DNA of 64,000 nt from Lamellibrachia columna (Eukaryota > Annelida > Polychaeta > Sabellida > Siboglinidae): positions 9,168,868 to 9,232,867 of the forward strand of contig OY759268.1 of the NCBI GenBank assembly GCA_963662155.1, read 5' to 3'. The notes beneath the pieces were generated by a model, which had not been told where the DNA came from, ran no database searches, and saw nothing but the letters and a program-made list of their open reading frames with translations. Shown here piece after piece: positions 1-55,624 of this stretch. Both the position numbers and the translations under genes were made by a program. The first letter of the stretch is position 1. The number at the start of each line of letters is the position of its first letter.

Positions 1-960
1 AATAGCCATGTATTTATGCGCCCACATGGCCTATAGCAGAACAATTCCCATAAATCCCTCGGCCAGTTAAACTCTAAAAAATGCACTATTTCACAGCCAA
101 TAGCTTCAACAAAGAAACATGTGAATATGCCTGCTCAATTGCACTTATATGTCACTTCATTTAAATGGTTTAAATTCGCATGTAACAATTTAATACGCCC
201 TACATTCGTGTGAAACAATAAACAGGAAGGTCAACTGTGGTAGACCCCAAATAGGGATTGTTTTGAGAAAGTGTGACATTTTATATCAAGTTGCGGCAAA
301 ATGTATATGTACCTCAAGGAACACGCCTGCTTGTCAAGTCATTATTACTTGTTTGACGGCCAAGTCCTATCAATGTATACGTACCTCAAGGAAAAATCCT
401 GCTTGTCAAGTCATTTTTACTGGCTTGACGGCCAAGTCTAATCAATGCCTTGCCTGTAATATTAGCTAAAAACCAGTCACATAATTTAATTATAGGTCGA
501 TGTTGACACTTGATGAATCATAAAACATGTACACTAGATTTCCATAGCATTGCAAACCAATGAAGCTTGTTTACTGTCTCTTTAAATATGCCAATGTGTT
601 TTTTAAAACTAATATTCATGTAATTGCTTGATTTTTAACCAAACATGGCATAACTTTTTCAGAAAATTAAAATTTGTTCGCATCTAACAGGATTTCGGGT
701 AAATTCCAATGTGTCAGGGTTGTCAAATGTTATTGTTTATGTGACTGCTTTCATGTTTCTAGTTGATAAGATACAAGGCGAATGGCTTGATTTCGATATG
801 CCACCACATACTCTAAAGAATGCGTATTTGCTTTTATTCTTTGAACTTGAAAATAATATCATTTTGCGTAACTTGGGGAATGTGACTTCGTCCAAGGAAA
901 AGTGTGTACATATTTCAACCCGATCAACGTGAAAATGCATATTTGAAGTACTCCTGTTTC
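1..960. other. Intergenic, no gene recognised
   Basis: AT-rich sequence. The only structure I see is a two-copy tandem repeat, listed separately. Short open frames here have no recognisable motif. Confidence 0.5.
301..444. repeat. Two-copy 72-bp tandem repeat
   Basis: The stretch holding tgtatatgtacctcaagga and cttgtcaagtcatt recurs 72 bases later with a few substitutions. Because 72 is a multiple of three, one plus-strand frame stays open across both copies. I see no sign that it is translated. Confidence 0.8.
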
Positions 961-999
961 TAAATTGTTTTCCAAAGTGTTACATCTGAAGGTTTTTCA

Positions 1000-1462
1000 A
1001 CAGTGTGACTGCGCACATGCTACTTTCGCGAAACACTGCGGGCAAACTGTGCCACACAGGTGTAAAATGTGTATGTTTTTTCCATAGTGTGGATAAGGAC
1101 ATGTGCTTTCAAAGAACCCATTCTTGAGAAGTGTGCACCACAGGAATCATATTTGTAGAATTTCTCCCATGTATAGATAAGGACATGTGTCTTCAAATGG
1201 CCACTTGCTGAAAATTGCGTACTGGAGATATCACATTTGAAGGGTTTCTCACGTGTGTGAGTGCGCAAATGTGCCTGTAAATGATATCTGTGTGATAAAT
1301 TATTTGCACAATTGTCACATTTGTAGGATTTTTCGCCAGTGTGAGTGGTATGTGTGAATGCAAATTAGCACTCTGTGAGAATTGTTCACCACATGTATCA
1401 CATTTATAGGGTTTCTCCCCAGTATGGATACAGACATGTCTCTTCACAGTTGTTGTTGTCAA
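1000..1462 (-). pseudogene. Decayed C2H2 zinc-finger exon
   Basis: On the minus strand the reading begins with good C2H2 finger text: the linker [20 protein letters not shown], then later fingers with REKPFKCD and GHLKTHV. Intact fingers follow C-x2-C-x12-H-x3-H joined by TGEKP linkers and bind DNA in the nucleus. Here the array passes through two frames, so at least one frameshift lies near 1300. Several fingers have lost zinc ligands ([18 protein letters not shown] lacks the second Cys), and linkers have become TWEKF and TMEKT. Only one to two fingers look functional. It is best read as a relic of a KRAB-less ZNF gene; a minor exon of a living gene beyond the left edge is possible. Confidence 0.7.
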
Positions 1463-1609
1463 TATTTGCGATTCTTTGCAGCTTCATTATAGACACTCCT
1501 GAGTTCTGACATAGACGGCTGTCAATACGCGTCACATTCATCTGAAACTTTGTTATTTTTGTCATGAATACTTTGGGTGCAGTGTTTGGCATTCTTTCGT
1601 CCATCGAAA

Positions 1610-2060
1610 CAGGCAAAGAGAGGGGGAAAGAGAGAGGAGAGATATGGTAAGAGGGATAAGAGAAAGAGGGGAGAGGGAGAGAGGGAGCGGAGAAAGAGTG
1701 GGATAATGAGAGGAGAGAGGGGAGAGGGAGATGAGAGAGGGGGAGATGATAGAGATGGGGAGAGGGAGAGGAGATAGGGGAGAGAGAGAGAAAAGAGAGG
1801 GAGAGAGGGGTAGAGAGGGTTATATATAGGAGAGATTGGAGAGGGAGATGAGAGAGAGAGAGGGGAGGAGAGAGGGGAAGAGGGATATGAGAGAGAGGGA
1901 TGGACAGGAGAGAGGGGGTGACAGAGAGGGGGAGAGGGAGAGGAGAGTGAGGGAGATGATAGAGAGGGGAAAAGGGAGAGGAAAGAGAGGGAGAGAGAAG
2001 GGTAGAGAGGGAGAGAGATAGGAGAGAGGGGAGAGATGGAGAGGAGAGAGAGATGGGGGG
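1610..2060. repeat. GA-rich purine tract
   Basis: About 450 bases are almost wholly A and G on the plus strand (gagagagggagag-type units), interrupted by one tatatata. The long Ser/Pro/Leu and Arg/Glu/Gly open frames over it are products of low complexity, not genes. Confidence 0.9.
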
Positions 2061-2377
2061 AGATATAACAGTAAGCGACATGATTGTCAGTATCCGTGTG
2101 ATTAGTTTTAGTAATTTGAACTTGACCAAAACAAGCGCAAATAGTTTCGTAAGCAAAATCAAATTGTAAAATACTAGATATATCAATCATATAGAAACTC
2201 GATCAAATTGCAAAATACTAGATATATCAATCATATAGAAATACGAACATATTCTCTGTGAAATGTAGAACCTAAGTTTAAAAAAAAGGATGATTAATGT
2301 ATTAATTAGTTCTACGCGTACGTGTATATTCCTCATTATCGCCCAGGCGCATTATTCTTTGATTTCGTTTGATATAG

Positions 2378-2925
2378 CCTAGGTTGATACACTGGACAAC
2401 ATATAGCATATATAAGCTGATACACTGGACAAAACACAGCAAATATCGGCAGATACACTGGACAACATACAGCATATATCGGCTGACACACTGGGCAACA
2501 CATAGCAGATATCGGCTGATACACTGGATAACATATAGCATATATTGGCTGATGCACTGGACAACACACGGCTGACATCGGCTGATAAACTGGATTACAC
2601 ACATCATATATCGGCTGATACACTGGACAACACACATCATATATCGGCTGATACACTGGACAACATGTAATAGATATCAACTGATATGCTGGACAGCATA
2701 GAACATATATCATCTGATATGCTGGACAACTTAGAGCAGGAATCAGCTGATACGCTAAGCAACGTAGAACAGATATACGCTGATACGCTGGAAAACATAA
2801 AGCATATATCAGCTGATGCGCTGGACAACACACAGGAGATATCAGCTGATATGCTGGACAGCATACATCAGAAATCCGCTGATACATTAGACAACATACA
2901 GCAGACATCAGCTTGTACACGGGTC
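2378..2925. repeat. 33-bp minisatellite, about 16-17 copies
   Basis: The unit is roughly gctgatacactggacaacat plus agcatatatcg, repeated head to tail at an exact 33-bp spacing. Since 33 equals 11 codons, each frame gives an 11-residue repeat. In one plus-strand frame the right half reads as ADTLDNIQHIS-like units and is open from 2686 to 3180. The left half of the same frame has stops (for example the taa at about 2667), so a coding role is doubtful. Two minus-strand frames are also open across most of the array. Confidence 0.9.
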
Positions 2926-2999
2926 ACAGACAACAGAAGTCAAGGAAGCTGTGTTGGTGACAGTCAGGAGGCCACACTCGGTCAATGTACTATTTCACA

Positions 3000-3880
3000 A
3001 CTCTTGGTAATTACTCATATTTGTCATTTAATCCTGTGTCAACATACTTGTGGATACATGATTGATACAATATTGACTTACACCAGACAAACGAGCACAA
3101 TATTGACAGACATTACGCACGTTAGCACAATATGTCGGTCAACAGCCCGGCACTGTCCGGCCACCACACCCCTGAAGTGACTGGCTGGTCTATCCTTGGA
3201 CGAGGACAACCCTTCAGTCCAGCAATGTCCACTACTTGACAACTGTTTACTGAGTCCATTGACATCTGCCCTGTCCACTCAGGTCCATAAACTGGAGACC
3301 CCTGTCTGACAATTAGGAGATTTACACCTGACAACTGAGAAGGGGGTTTTAAGGGGCATGTCGTAAAGTGTGTGTTTTTAAGTATGTTTTAAAGGATGTA
3401 TATCATAAGGTGTGTACTATATTGTGTGTATCGTATGGAGCATATCTTAAAGTGTATGTTTTAAAACGTGTTTTAATGGGTATGTTTCAAAGTGGGCGTC
3501 TTAAAAAAGTGAGTGACTTCAATTGGGAGTCTTTAAGTTGTCTGTCTCAAAGTGCTCGTCTTATAGATAGCCTGACTAATCACACCTGTAAATCCTCCAA
3601 GTAAATACTTCAATAACTTTTATATTACGCATGTACACATTTTAAATGACAGTATTAATTCCCATAGTTTTACAAATTATATAATATTTCAAACTGTTTA
3701 TACAAATATCACACACAAAGTATGTTTGTACAAAGTTGCTCCATTAAATTTACAGTAAGTTAAATTTGAGACTTTTTTGAATTCTAGCAGCAATGGTTAT
3801 AAAGTGAGAGAGGCAAACGTATGTTTTCAATGTAAAATGCACGTGAACAAAGCCATTAAAAACAATAAAGAAGTAAGTAG
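3000..3880. other. No gene recognised
   Basis: It holds short degenerate repeats (cgacatta/cacgttagcacaatat type, and TTAAAGTGT-type between 3360 and 3560). I see no domain, splice-bounded exon or RNA gene. Confidence 0.4.
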
Positions 3881-3884
3881 CAAG

Positions 3885-4165
3885 TAGAAGAGGGCGACAA
3901 GTGCAGGGAGAAGGCTCTCTATAGGGAGAAGTGGGAAGGGATAGCAGAGTAGGGTGACAAGAGGAGGGAGAAAGCTGTCGATAGTGAGAAGTGGGAATGG
4001 ATAACAGAGTAGGGTGACAAGAAGAGGGAGAAGGCTGTCGATAGGGAGAAGTGGGAATGGGTGACAAAGGAGGAAACAATGATGTCGATAGGGAGAATTG
4101 GGAAGTGAAAACAGGGGTGGGCGACAAGTGGAGGAAGGAGGCTGTCGGTAGAGAGAAAATCATAG
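3885..4165. repeat. 60-bp purine-rich tandem repeat, about 4-5 copies
   Basis: Units of the form gagggagaaggctgtcgata followed by gggagaagtgggaatgg and agagtagggtgacaaga repeat at about 60 bp. The last copy is diverged. The Ser/Pro/Thr-rich minus-strand frame follows from the base composition. Confidence 0.85.
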
Positions 4166-4394
4166 TTGTGATATTAAGCATGCGCTGTGCGGTGCTATAA
4201 TTTGGAATTATTTTTGAAACAAGACTAGAGTTTACTAGCTATTCAATATTGAATTACTAATGTATATCAACACAATGAATATTACATAATGATGCTAATG
4301 TGTAACATATTGCTTTATGTTGGCCCGAGAGAGGGATGTACGGAGTTAATGAACTGAATACTGAAGAACATGTTTCACACCCACGACTAGTTTT

Positions 4395-4533
4395 CTACAT
4401 GTGCAAACTGTCTTTGTGTTTATTGTTACTTCTACTAATCATATATAATTCGCTAGAGGCGTGATGGGTGTCATTTAGCTCAATCACAGCGAGAGCATCT
4501 GTGCCAGAGGTGCTTCCATCGTCGTCATCTTCT
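4395..4533 (-). CDS. Candidate terminal exon with acidic tail (speculative)
   Basis: On the minus strand an acceptor-like atttcag is followed by 45 codons starting EDDDDGSTSGTDALAVIELN and ending in a TAG stop. The text is acidic and Ser/Thr-rich, like a cytoplasmic tail. Its start phase is 2, so it cannot follow the last mapped EGF exon directly and would need an unseen exon between. It could equally be a chance open frame. Confidence 0.15.
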
Positions 4534-5071
4534 CTGAAATTGCTGAGGACATGTCAATGAATTAATGTATATCGCGTTCAAGAAAGCTTAAAAAGTCAAC
4601 ACCAGTTCTATGAACCTTCGTATTGCATCTTGGAATGTAAACAACAATCCATTGTTCATATATTTAAATTTGACGTTACAAATAACGTCGTTTTTAGTCA
4701 GAAATCTTCCGACTGCTGATCCCAACAACCGACACGCCGGCGTCGCGGAGTCAGGCAGCGTTCAACGACTTGAACTGGCAAGCGTTACCAAATCAGTTGC
4801 ACTTTGAACATCGTAACTATGGCGCCAGCATGAAGGAAGGCGGTGCATAATAGTAATGAAGTATACATACCTTTCCATTCTCCAGGTGAAAGAGCTGGCA
4901 ATGTATTCGGTCATTGTGAACCGTTGTTATGAACGAATACAATTTTAATTTAGTTGGGAAAAGTATGAACTTTTTATTGGTATTCCGATTCGGATCATGT
5001 GTCGCCATCTATGGGGAAATGAAATATACCTACATTGGGCACACCAAATGAAATCCATTAGGTTCCGCCGG

Positions 5072-5122
5072 AAATCTGCCTAGCATCAAATCTGCCTAGC
5101 TTCAAATCTGCCTAGCATCAAA
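5072..5122. repeat. Three copies of a 16-bp repeat
   Basis: tctgcctagcatcaaa occurs three times head to tail with one c/a change. Confidence 0.9.
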
Positions 5123-5519
5123 GGTAGCTGTGCTTCGACTGTCGTAAGTTTGTCATTCTGTTTTGTATCTGGATGGACACAAAAAAAGATGGGAGGTTGG
5201 CCCCCCAAAAAAAAACAAGTTGGAAATGGCAGGTTGGCCCTAAAATAAGTGAGTGAAACGTTTCAGACTCATTGTTCGAAAAATTTAACCTGTCTAGTTC
5301 CCACTGTGGCAACGTGTTATTTAGTTTCTGTGAAATAATCGGACAAACTAATACAATACATTCGACTGGGCCGAAAATGGCAAAAGTGGCACAATCTGTA
5401 TATAGTATGACATAACGTTGTTCACACTTTCGCAAGTTACCCGATCTAATGGTCAATGTACATTATTTCGATGAATTTAACCGAAGTATATTGACTCTTT
5501 CATCACGCGGACTCTTCAT

Positions 5520-5705
5520 ATAACTCGTACTATTCACACATATTTGAACATAAACGTACGTGAGGCACAAAGGGTTAAACCAGTTGAGGGAGTTGTAATA
5601 TTTTATTACAGGGACTGTTCATATTACTTAGATTATTCACACACTATAGATTTTAGCATCAACGAACGTGAGGCGCACAGGGTTAAACCAGTTGAGGGAT
5701 TGTAA
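5520..5705. repeat. Two-copy 108-bp tandem repeat
   Basis: cgtgaggcacaaagggttaa and the following ccagttgaggga recur 108 bases later with minor changes; upstream tattcacaca is also shared. Confidence 0.8.
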
Positions 5706-8700
5706 ATTTTACTAATTTTGTGAGTTCACATCCCACTTTGGTTTCTCTTTTATTAATTGTTTCATGATGTCAATTGGGCTGAGTAATCATGAATTAGAGT
5801 GGCCTAAATAATAAACGACATGCTTACATAATGTTGTATATGCCATAGCATTTATTCAATCATGCTTCGTATTAAAAAGTTGTTAATCTGTTATTTAAAA
5901 ATAATATGTGCAGTCGAAATAACGCCGTGGATTGCACCCGCAGTGAGCGATAATTGAAGCCACAAAAGACACTGGTGCAAGGTGGCGCAGTATTGTTAAA
6001 GAATATAGGTAATGCATATTTAATATCACTAGTGTTTTAGCAGCCACGGTGCAGCTGTTTTGCTTTCATCTGTATGGAATATGCTAAGGTGTTTTATATC
6101 TCACGGATGTATGCTTTTTGAAGTCAGATACCTGCGTTGACAGATGAAATGGCATGATTATGTAAAGAACTCCATCATAAACATGCTAGAGCGGGTTGTC
6201 TTAATCGAAGGCATGTCAATCTCATTCCGTGCATCGACCAGATTCTTTTATAAACGAATTTCTCCGGCATGTAAAATATTTAAGTACGGGACGTTTCCGA
6301 CAATAAGAAGCTGCAGGACGACCTTGATAGCATCACCAGGAATAGTCTTCTGAAAATATTCGCAAGAGTCGCTTTTCGATGTTCTGTTGTTCGCCATTTG
6401 ACAAACGCGGTAGTTCTTGTATAATACAAAACAAACCATGTTAAAATGCACACAACCGTAAGTAGTGCTTCCTATGCACGTGTGACTTAACCAAGTTATA
6501 CAAACAACATGTTGGCGCAAGTCGTCTATGGTTCTTTATTCTGGTCTTGTTTTAAACCTAAATAAAAACTTGCAACACACAAAGGTTAGTATGGTGCATC
6601 AGTAATGCAGTAATAATAATAATAATAACAAATATGAAAACAAAATGGTGTGAAACCACGCAGCACTGCATGCATGATATAATATAAATGTATTTTAAGG
6701 CATATGTAATGGCTATGCAAGATACACCATAAACATAATTGTATGTAATTTAACAAACGATTCTATGCGTCCAATGGATGAAATAATTATAAGCAATCCA
6801 CGATAACTAATCTCTCCCAACACCAAGCTATTTCACTGCATGACTCATTAACTATCGTATCAACTGTCAACCATGTTCAGGTTTGACTCCCCTGCAATAA
6901 CATGATGCAACATGTAATTTAGCAAGTGCTGCAATTATCACATCTCTATTTTGGTAAGTTACTGTTTAATTAATACAAAGCTTACTACGCAGCGTACATA
7001 ATCTACATTAAATGATTGAACCAAACACTTGATCCCTATTTACAAGCTACTATCCAGTGTGGCTTCCAGGTTACACTCAAGCACCTGTCACTGGAGAATA
7101 TTTCACACATCCTACCCAGCCAGTGCCACATGGTGAGTAATCATGACAACAATAATGAGAGGCGAGTGCTCCAATCTGATTCTGACTTAACTGTATGGAA
7201 TGTTAGCTAATACCTTTAACGTCTATGGCAGCCTTTCACATAATTAGCTAATTTCAATATAATCCGGGCATTTGGTTAATTCACAAAGTGAACGTTTATC
7301 AGTTTATACGATGCAATTCGAATTAACTTAAAACTGTTATTATATTAACACAACTATCGGACTGATAAGGTAAATCAGGAAAAAATACTTTAATGTAGAT
7401 ATTAGACAATAAAGCTGATTGGCTGCTGTCGATTGATGGGAACGCGTTCGTACTAGTAGCCAAACTAGACACAATCATCGGCCTATGAGCGGCCAATCAT
7501 CGGCCAATAAGCGGCTGCCTGTTAACCAAAATCGGCCCAACATTAAGCCGATGGAAAAACTACATCGGCTCGCAGGCGGATACCAATGTTGGCCCAATTA
7601 ATTTACACGCTGTATGTATGGCATAACCCTTTATACTACGGAAGCCTATGTGGCAAGAATAGGGAGGTGGGAGTTTGGCCGTAGAAATTGGTGGGATGTG
7701 GGATTAGCGGGAGGTGGACCCTCAACAATGCTAGGAGATGGGATAGTGACCCCAAAAACAGATATATAATTATGTTTTTACGTTTAACTCACAAAGCAAA
7801 AAGTGGTTGCGCGAGGTGATAATATTATGTGGACACAGCACAACACGATTCAGGTGATTAATAAGGCGTTTTTGTCCACACCTTAACTTTTTCTTTCGAT
7901 CGAATTTTTTTTACAGTGTGTCCGGTGGTGGACTTCCAACTACTGTCGATGGCGACTCCATTTGTGCGCTATCTTTTTGTATAACGAGTTTGTAACAGCT
8001 GCCCCTGTATGGAACTAGCCCCGGCCTTCCCTAACTAAAAAACATGCACAATTTGTGCCAAAGCATTCGAAGAGTCTCTTACAAGGTCAATAAACTGTAT
8101 TTATTATAGTTGTAGTGGAAATGCGGGCAAATTACGGCTCGTTTGGTTTTTGCACCCCAGCGCCTCCACATATGCAGGACCTATTAACATTTATGTTCTC
8201 TACTCAACATGGAAACATCTCAAATAATGCTTTTGATGCAATCGCATGAGGCTTTGTGCGTGGAAGGGTAGTTATCCAGAAAAGTGAGTAAGTGCGCTAA
8301 TAATGTCCATGTAACATGAGATCGTAATTGTTTTCTGAGGAGTACCGTTGTACTGACTCCTCCAAACATTACTTTTGAAAATATATACTTTACGATACCA
8401 TTTTTGGAACTTGATGAACATATGACACGTATATTACATGTATTTACGTAAATTAGGGAACGTCTTTTCCGGTTTGGCGGTTTCTATCTGTTAGTCTACT
8501 AACGTAAACAAACGCCAGCACTGGTATGTTGCTGCTTGGTGAAAATCTCATTAGACTAAGACGTGTCGTGAAGTAAACTATCAAGATATTTGGTTTTCTT
8601 GATTGCGCCGTATTGCACATTTCTTCTTGCATTACATTACGTAGGGCTTACAATATTTCTGTTGACATTCCGCCATTTCAAAGTGTATCACCGTTTTATG

Positions 8701-9334
8701 TTCAATTTCGCTACAGCATTTTACCGGTATTTTATTCGACATTGTTATGACAGAAATACCTGTGGAATATCAAAGCCACAGCGAGCAGGTGTGGAAACGC
8801 TGTCAAGGGTATATATTCAAAATGTGTATGGCCAACATAACAACGTTGTGTGATAATTTCTTAATGTCTTGGGATGACATTCTCAATACAGCAGGACATC
8901 TGGCGGCATGACAATGAACCACAGCTTCCCTGATGCCACATGTTGTTGGTTACCCCTTGAAGATACACGTATTGACACTTGTTTGAAAGCAGGGGGCTGA
9001 GAAGGATTCGCAGACCTCTGTTTTCTGTGGTCCTTCTTCACAGCCAGTTACATATCTCATTTCATGAGAGGTGAATATAAATAATAAAGATCTACAACGT
9101 GATATTAGTTAATTGTTTATCTCTTACTAGTTATGAAAATACACGATTTGTCGAGTAGCCTGTGTTACGTCATATAAAAATCGCTTTACGGGAATTATAT
9201 ACTGACCAATAAATCATCCAATGAAAATTTTTGTTCATTCCTTTGAGTCATGACCTAGTCGTGGATGCACCTGACATTAATAACTATTTAATATAACAAA
9301 CCAAACACCGAATGTATTATTTATGTTTTGGTAG

Positions 9335-9340
9335 TTTATT
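9335..9340 (-). terminator. Possible polyadenylation signal AATAAA
   Basis: The minus strand reads caataaac here, about 115 bases downstream of the stop codon of the candidate terminal exon at 9454-9553. A canonical hexamer is expected by chance in AT-rich DNA, so support comes only from its position. Confidence 0.35.
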
Positions 9341-9453
9341 GAAGTGTCAGTTGGTACAGACTAAACTAGTTTCATTTTGAATAAAATATATGACATTATT
9401 AAAAGCGGACAGACGTGCGTTATTAAAAACAAAAAGGGTTGTTTGAATTTGGG

Positions 9454-9553
9454 CTAGTTGTGCTGAAGGTTATGTGTCATATCTAGTGTCGACGCTATGG
9501 TCCAGTTCTCGGAGTCGCCGGGCCTGTCTTCCTTGGCTTCTGTATCAACATCC
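9454..9553 (-). CDS. Candidate last exon of the EGF/SEA gene
   Basis: A good acceptor (gatgttcaccag) precedes an open frame of 32 codons, beginning DVDTEAKEDRPGDSENWTI and ending in TAG, with AATAAA further on. The composition is hydrophilic, fitting a short cytoplasmic tail. It starts in phase 2, whereas the last mapped EGF exon ends in phase 1, so an intermediate exon would have to lie in the assembly gap or be missed. A different frame through the same DNA (start phase 1) reads RMLIQKPRKTGPATPRTGP before a stop, and would join the EGF exon directly. Both remain possible. Confidence 0.3.
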
Positions 9554-9554
9554 C

Positions 9555-9640
9555 TGGTGAACATCGTAAGACAACGTAAGGCAACGCAATACAACGTAAG
9601 ACAATGTAAGACAACGTAAGACAATGCAAGACATCGCAAT
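9555..9640. repeat. 10-bp tandem repeat
   Basis: Degenerate copies of acaacgtaag/acaatgcaag run head to tail about eight times. They sit just upstream (minus strand) of the candidate terminal exon acceptor. Confidence 0.8.
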
Positions 9641-9867
9641 GATAGGTGTACACTGCTAAACTTGTGTTGAGAGCCGTGTGTTTCATTCGACTTAGAACAT
9701 TAACTATTATTGTGCTAACCATGGCTAGAATAGGATACGTTATTGCACTGCGAGGTATCCACACCAGGTGTCTAGTAGCTAAATGTATTTTGTAGCAGAA
9801 ATGTTCTAGACACTAGTTTAAGTAATGATAGGCATACTAGATAACTTTTACTGTTCTACATACTTAT

Positions 9868-10067
9868 NNNNNNNNNNNNNNNNNNNNNNNNNNNNNNNNN
9901 NNNNNNNNNNNNNNNNNNNNNNNNNNNNNNNNNNNNNNNNNNNNNNNNNNNNNNNNNNNNNNNNNNNNNNNNNNNNNNNNNNNNNNNNNNNNNNNNNNNN
10001 NNNNNNNNNNNNNNNNNNNNNNNNNNNNNNNNNNNNNNNNNNNNNNNNNNNNNNNNNNNNNNNNNNN
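9868..10067. other. Assembly gap (200 N)
   Basis: Exactly 200 unknown bases. Its neighbour is a TA array, a common place for assemblies to break. The gap falls between the last mapped EGF exon and the candidate terminal exon, so a transmembrane or linking exon could be hidden in it. Confidence 1.
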
Positions 10068-10109
10068 GCAAACAGTCACGAACACAAGCTAACCCGTCTG
10101 CATTCGTAA

Positions 10110-10117
10110 ATACATAC

Positions 10118-10199
<82 letters not shown>

Positions 10200-10295
10200 G
10201 TTAATTAGTAACACCTAACGGTCATAACGTGCAACATACGCACCACCGACATATACACGCAATCTTTGATGCACGCACGCATGCACGAACGCACG

Positions 10296-10369
<74 letters not shown>

Positions 10370-10375
10370 AACTCA
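10110..10375. repeat. (TA)n and (CA)n microsatellites
   Basis: A (TA)n array at about 10118-10193 and a (CA)n array at about 10297-10372 with CACG-rich edges. Open frames reading poly His-Thr or Cys-Val are artefacts of the repeat. Confidence 0.95.
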
Positions 10376-10533
10376 CGCACGCACACATGGAAGTACACAA
10401 CCACATACGTATACCCATGTGTATATGAAAATATGCATATGTGGATTAAGACAATTCGCTACACATCTACTGAAAAAAATGGCGTTGAGCAAATTCATTA
10501 ATTTTCACAATAAAAGCAATGTTTGGCACTAAC

Positions 10534-54099
<43,566 letters not shown>

Positions 54100-54674
54100 G
54101 ATATTATACAAAAGCCGTACATAGTGAAATATCATTGACGTTTCGACGTAAGTATAATTTCGTCCCGTTAACATCAAATAACGAAATGTGATGACGAATG
54201 CAACAGAGGCACCCAAACTAGCCATGGCGCCTCTAGTGGATTTCTTGATAACTATCCGTCGACCAAAAAAACAATATCGTAGCCAATAAATCGCCTGCTC
54301 GATTAAATTCTGATACCAATGGAATGTGTTGGTCTTAAAAGAAGAACATTAACATAATGCTCTCTTATGAACAGAGACAATGATAAATTCAACAAGTGCT
54401 TCACATGGGAACAAGCGGACGTTGCCATAGATACACAATTGTTTGGCGCGTACAGTAAACAATTGCGGGACAAATACGTTGCATAATAAGCTATAAAGCA
54501 TGAATGGGCATACAGAAATCATAGCACTATGTGCACATTACTTCGACCAGGTTCCTAGTATGTTTCTCATTTGACCCATTCTCTTTAACATATATGCGGC
54601 CATTCCATACATTTTTACATACTGTAAATGAACGGTTTACAGTTTGTTTTTGTTGAAACCGTACGAACGCCAAA

Positions 54675-54765
54675 ACATACTATGCGCAAGAACAATTCTA
54701 AAGAGTGCTAAAATATATTAAAGGTCACTCAATTAATAATAAACAAGAACTAGCACACACACACA

Positions 54766-54846
<81 letters not shown>

Positions 54847-54894
54847 GTACATGTATATGTACATATATATGTACATGTATATGTACATATATAT

Positions 54895-54935
<41 letters not shown>

Positions 54936-54977
54936 CATATATATATACATATACATATATATATATACATATATATG

Positions 54978-55044
<67 letters not shown>

Positions 55045-55127
55045 TAGTTGTTGTTTATTATTAATTGGATGACTCTTAATATATTTCAGCACTCTTTAGA
55101 ATTGTTATTGCACATAATATGTGACCC
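54675..55127. repeat. Inverted repeat of ~80 bp enclosing a microsatellite
   Basis: The left arm (54675-54756) holds aacaattctaaagagtgcta and aattaataataaacaa; the right arm (55043-55127) is its reverse complement with few changes. Everything between is (CA)n, then TATG/TACA, then (TA)n. Confidence 0.93.
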
Positions 55128-55129
55128 GC

Positions 55130-55620
55130 TCCACCAAAATCTGGAATAAGTCGGAAACGCTGAGCCTGGCTATTCCACTTCGAAGTGTGCGGTGGGGTGA
55201 ATTTTGCTGCGATAGCAGATATTTTCAAGTGTTGATGTTTTTAATTAGCATAAATATCCTAAATTGCTGTCATCGTATAATACTATCATAAAGCGATTTA
55301 TGCCTTTAAAAAATACGATGTTTCGTAGAGCTAAGAATATCTTAATGAACAAATACAAAGGAAACTTCGCTCAATTCAGATATATCGTATCCACTACCCA
55401 GCGCGTCCAACGCCGCCATATTGGTATCGTTGGAAAGCTGATATATTATGGCAAATGGCATTTATTAGGCAAAATCAGTCACATGGTAATATATAACCAG
55501 TCAGAGAGGTCTAAAACAGAGCCCAAACGTAAACAAACCACGCTAATAATTGAATAGTAATGAGGGCGTATTCACGTGAAACGAATCGTATTATCTATTT
55601 ATATGGTCTTGTGATTGTAG
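55130..55620. other. Intergenic, no gene recognised
   Basis: A 97-codon plus-strand frame (55264-55557) is open but shows no known motif and no splice context. Confidence 0.35.
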
Positions 55621-55624
55621 AAAC

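Larger units (their letters stand above)
4540..9330. other. Long stretch without recognised genes
   Basis: AT-rich sequence between the zinc-finger and minisatellite region and the 3' end of the large minus-strand gene. I found only small repeats (listed) and, around 7480-7560, several ATCGGCC/GCGGCCAA motifs. Open frames of 60-110 codons occur but none has recognisable domains or convincing splice boundaries. Confidence 0.4.

Noticed and set aside
1404..2190. Long minus-strand Ser/Pro/Leu-rich frames
   Set aside because: They lie over the GA-rich tract; composition alone keeps stops away. No domain or start context.
2336..2920. Minus-strand 194-codon Cys/Tyr/Gln repeat frame
   Set aside because: It is another frame of the 33-bp minisatellite; three frames are open at once, so openness is not evidence of coding.
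6248..6520. Minus-strand frame with ANNRTSKSDSCEYFQKTI text
   Set aside because: No recognisable domain, no clear splice sites, no repeat elsewhere. Too little to call a gene.
7048..7131. Plus-strand exon-like piece (YYPVWLPGYTQAPVTGEYF) ending at gtgagt
   Set aside because: The donor and acceptor look fair, but it is isolated, with no other exon of a plus-strand gene nearby.
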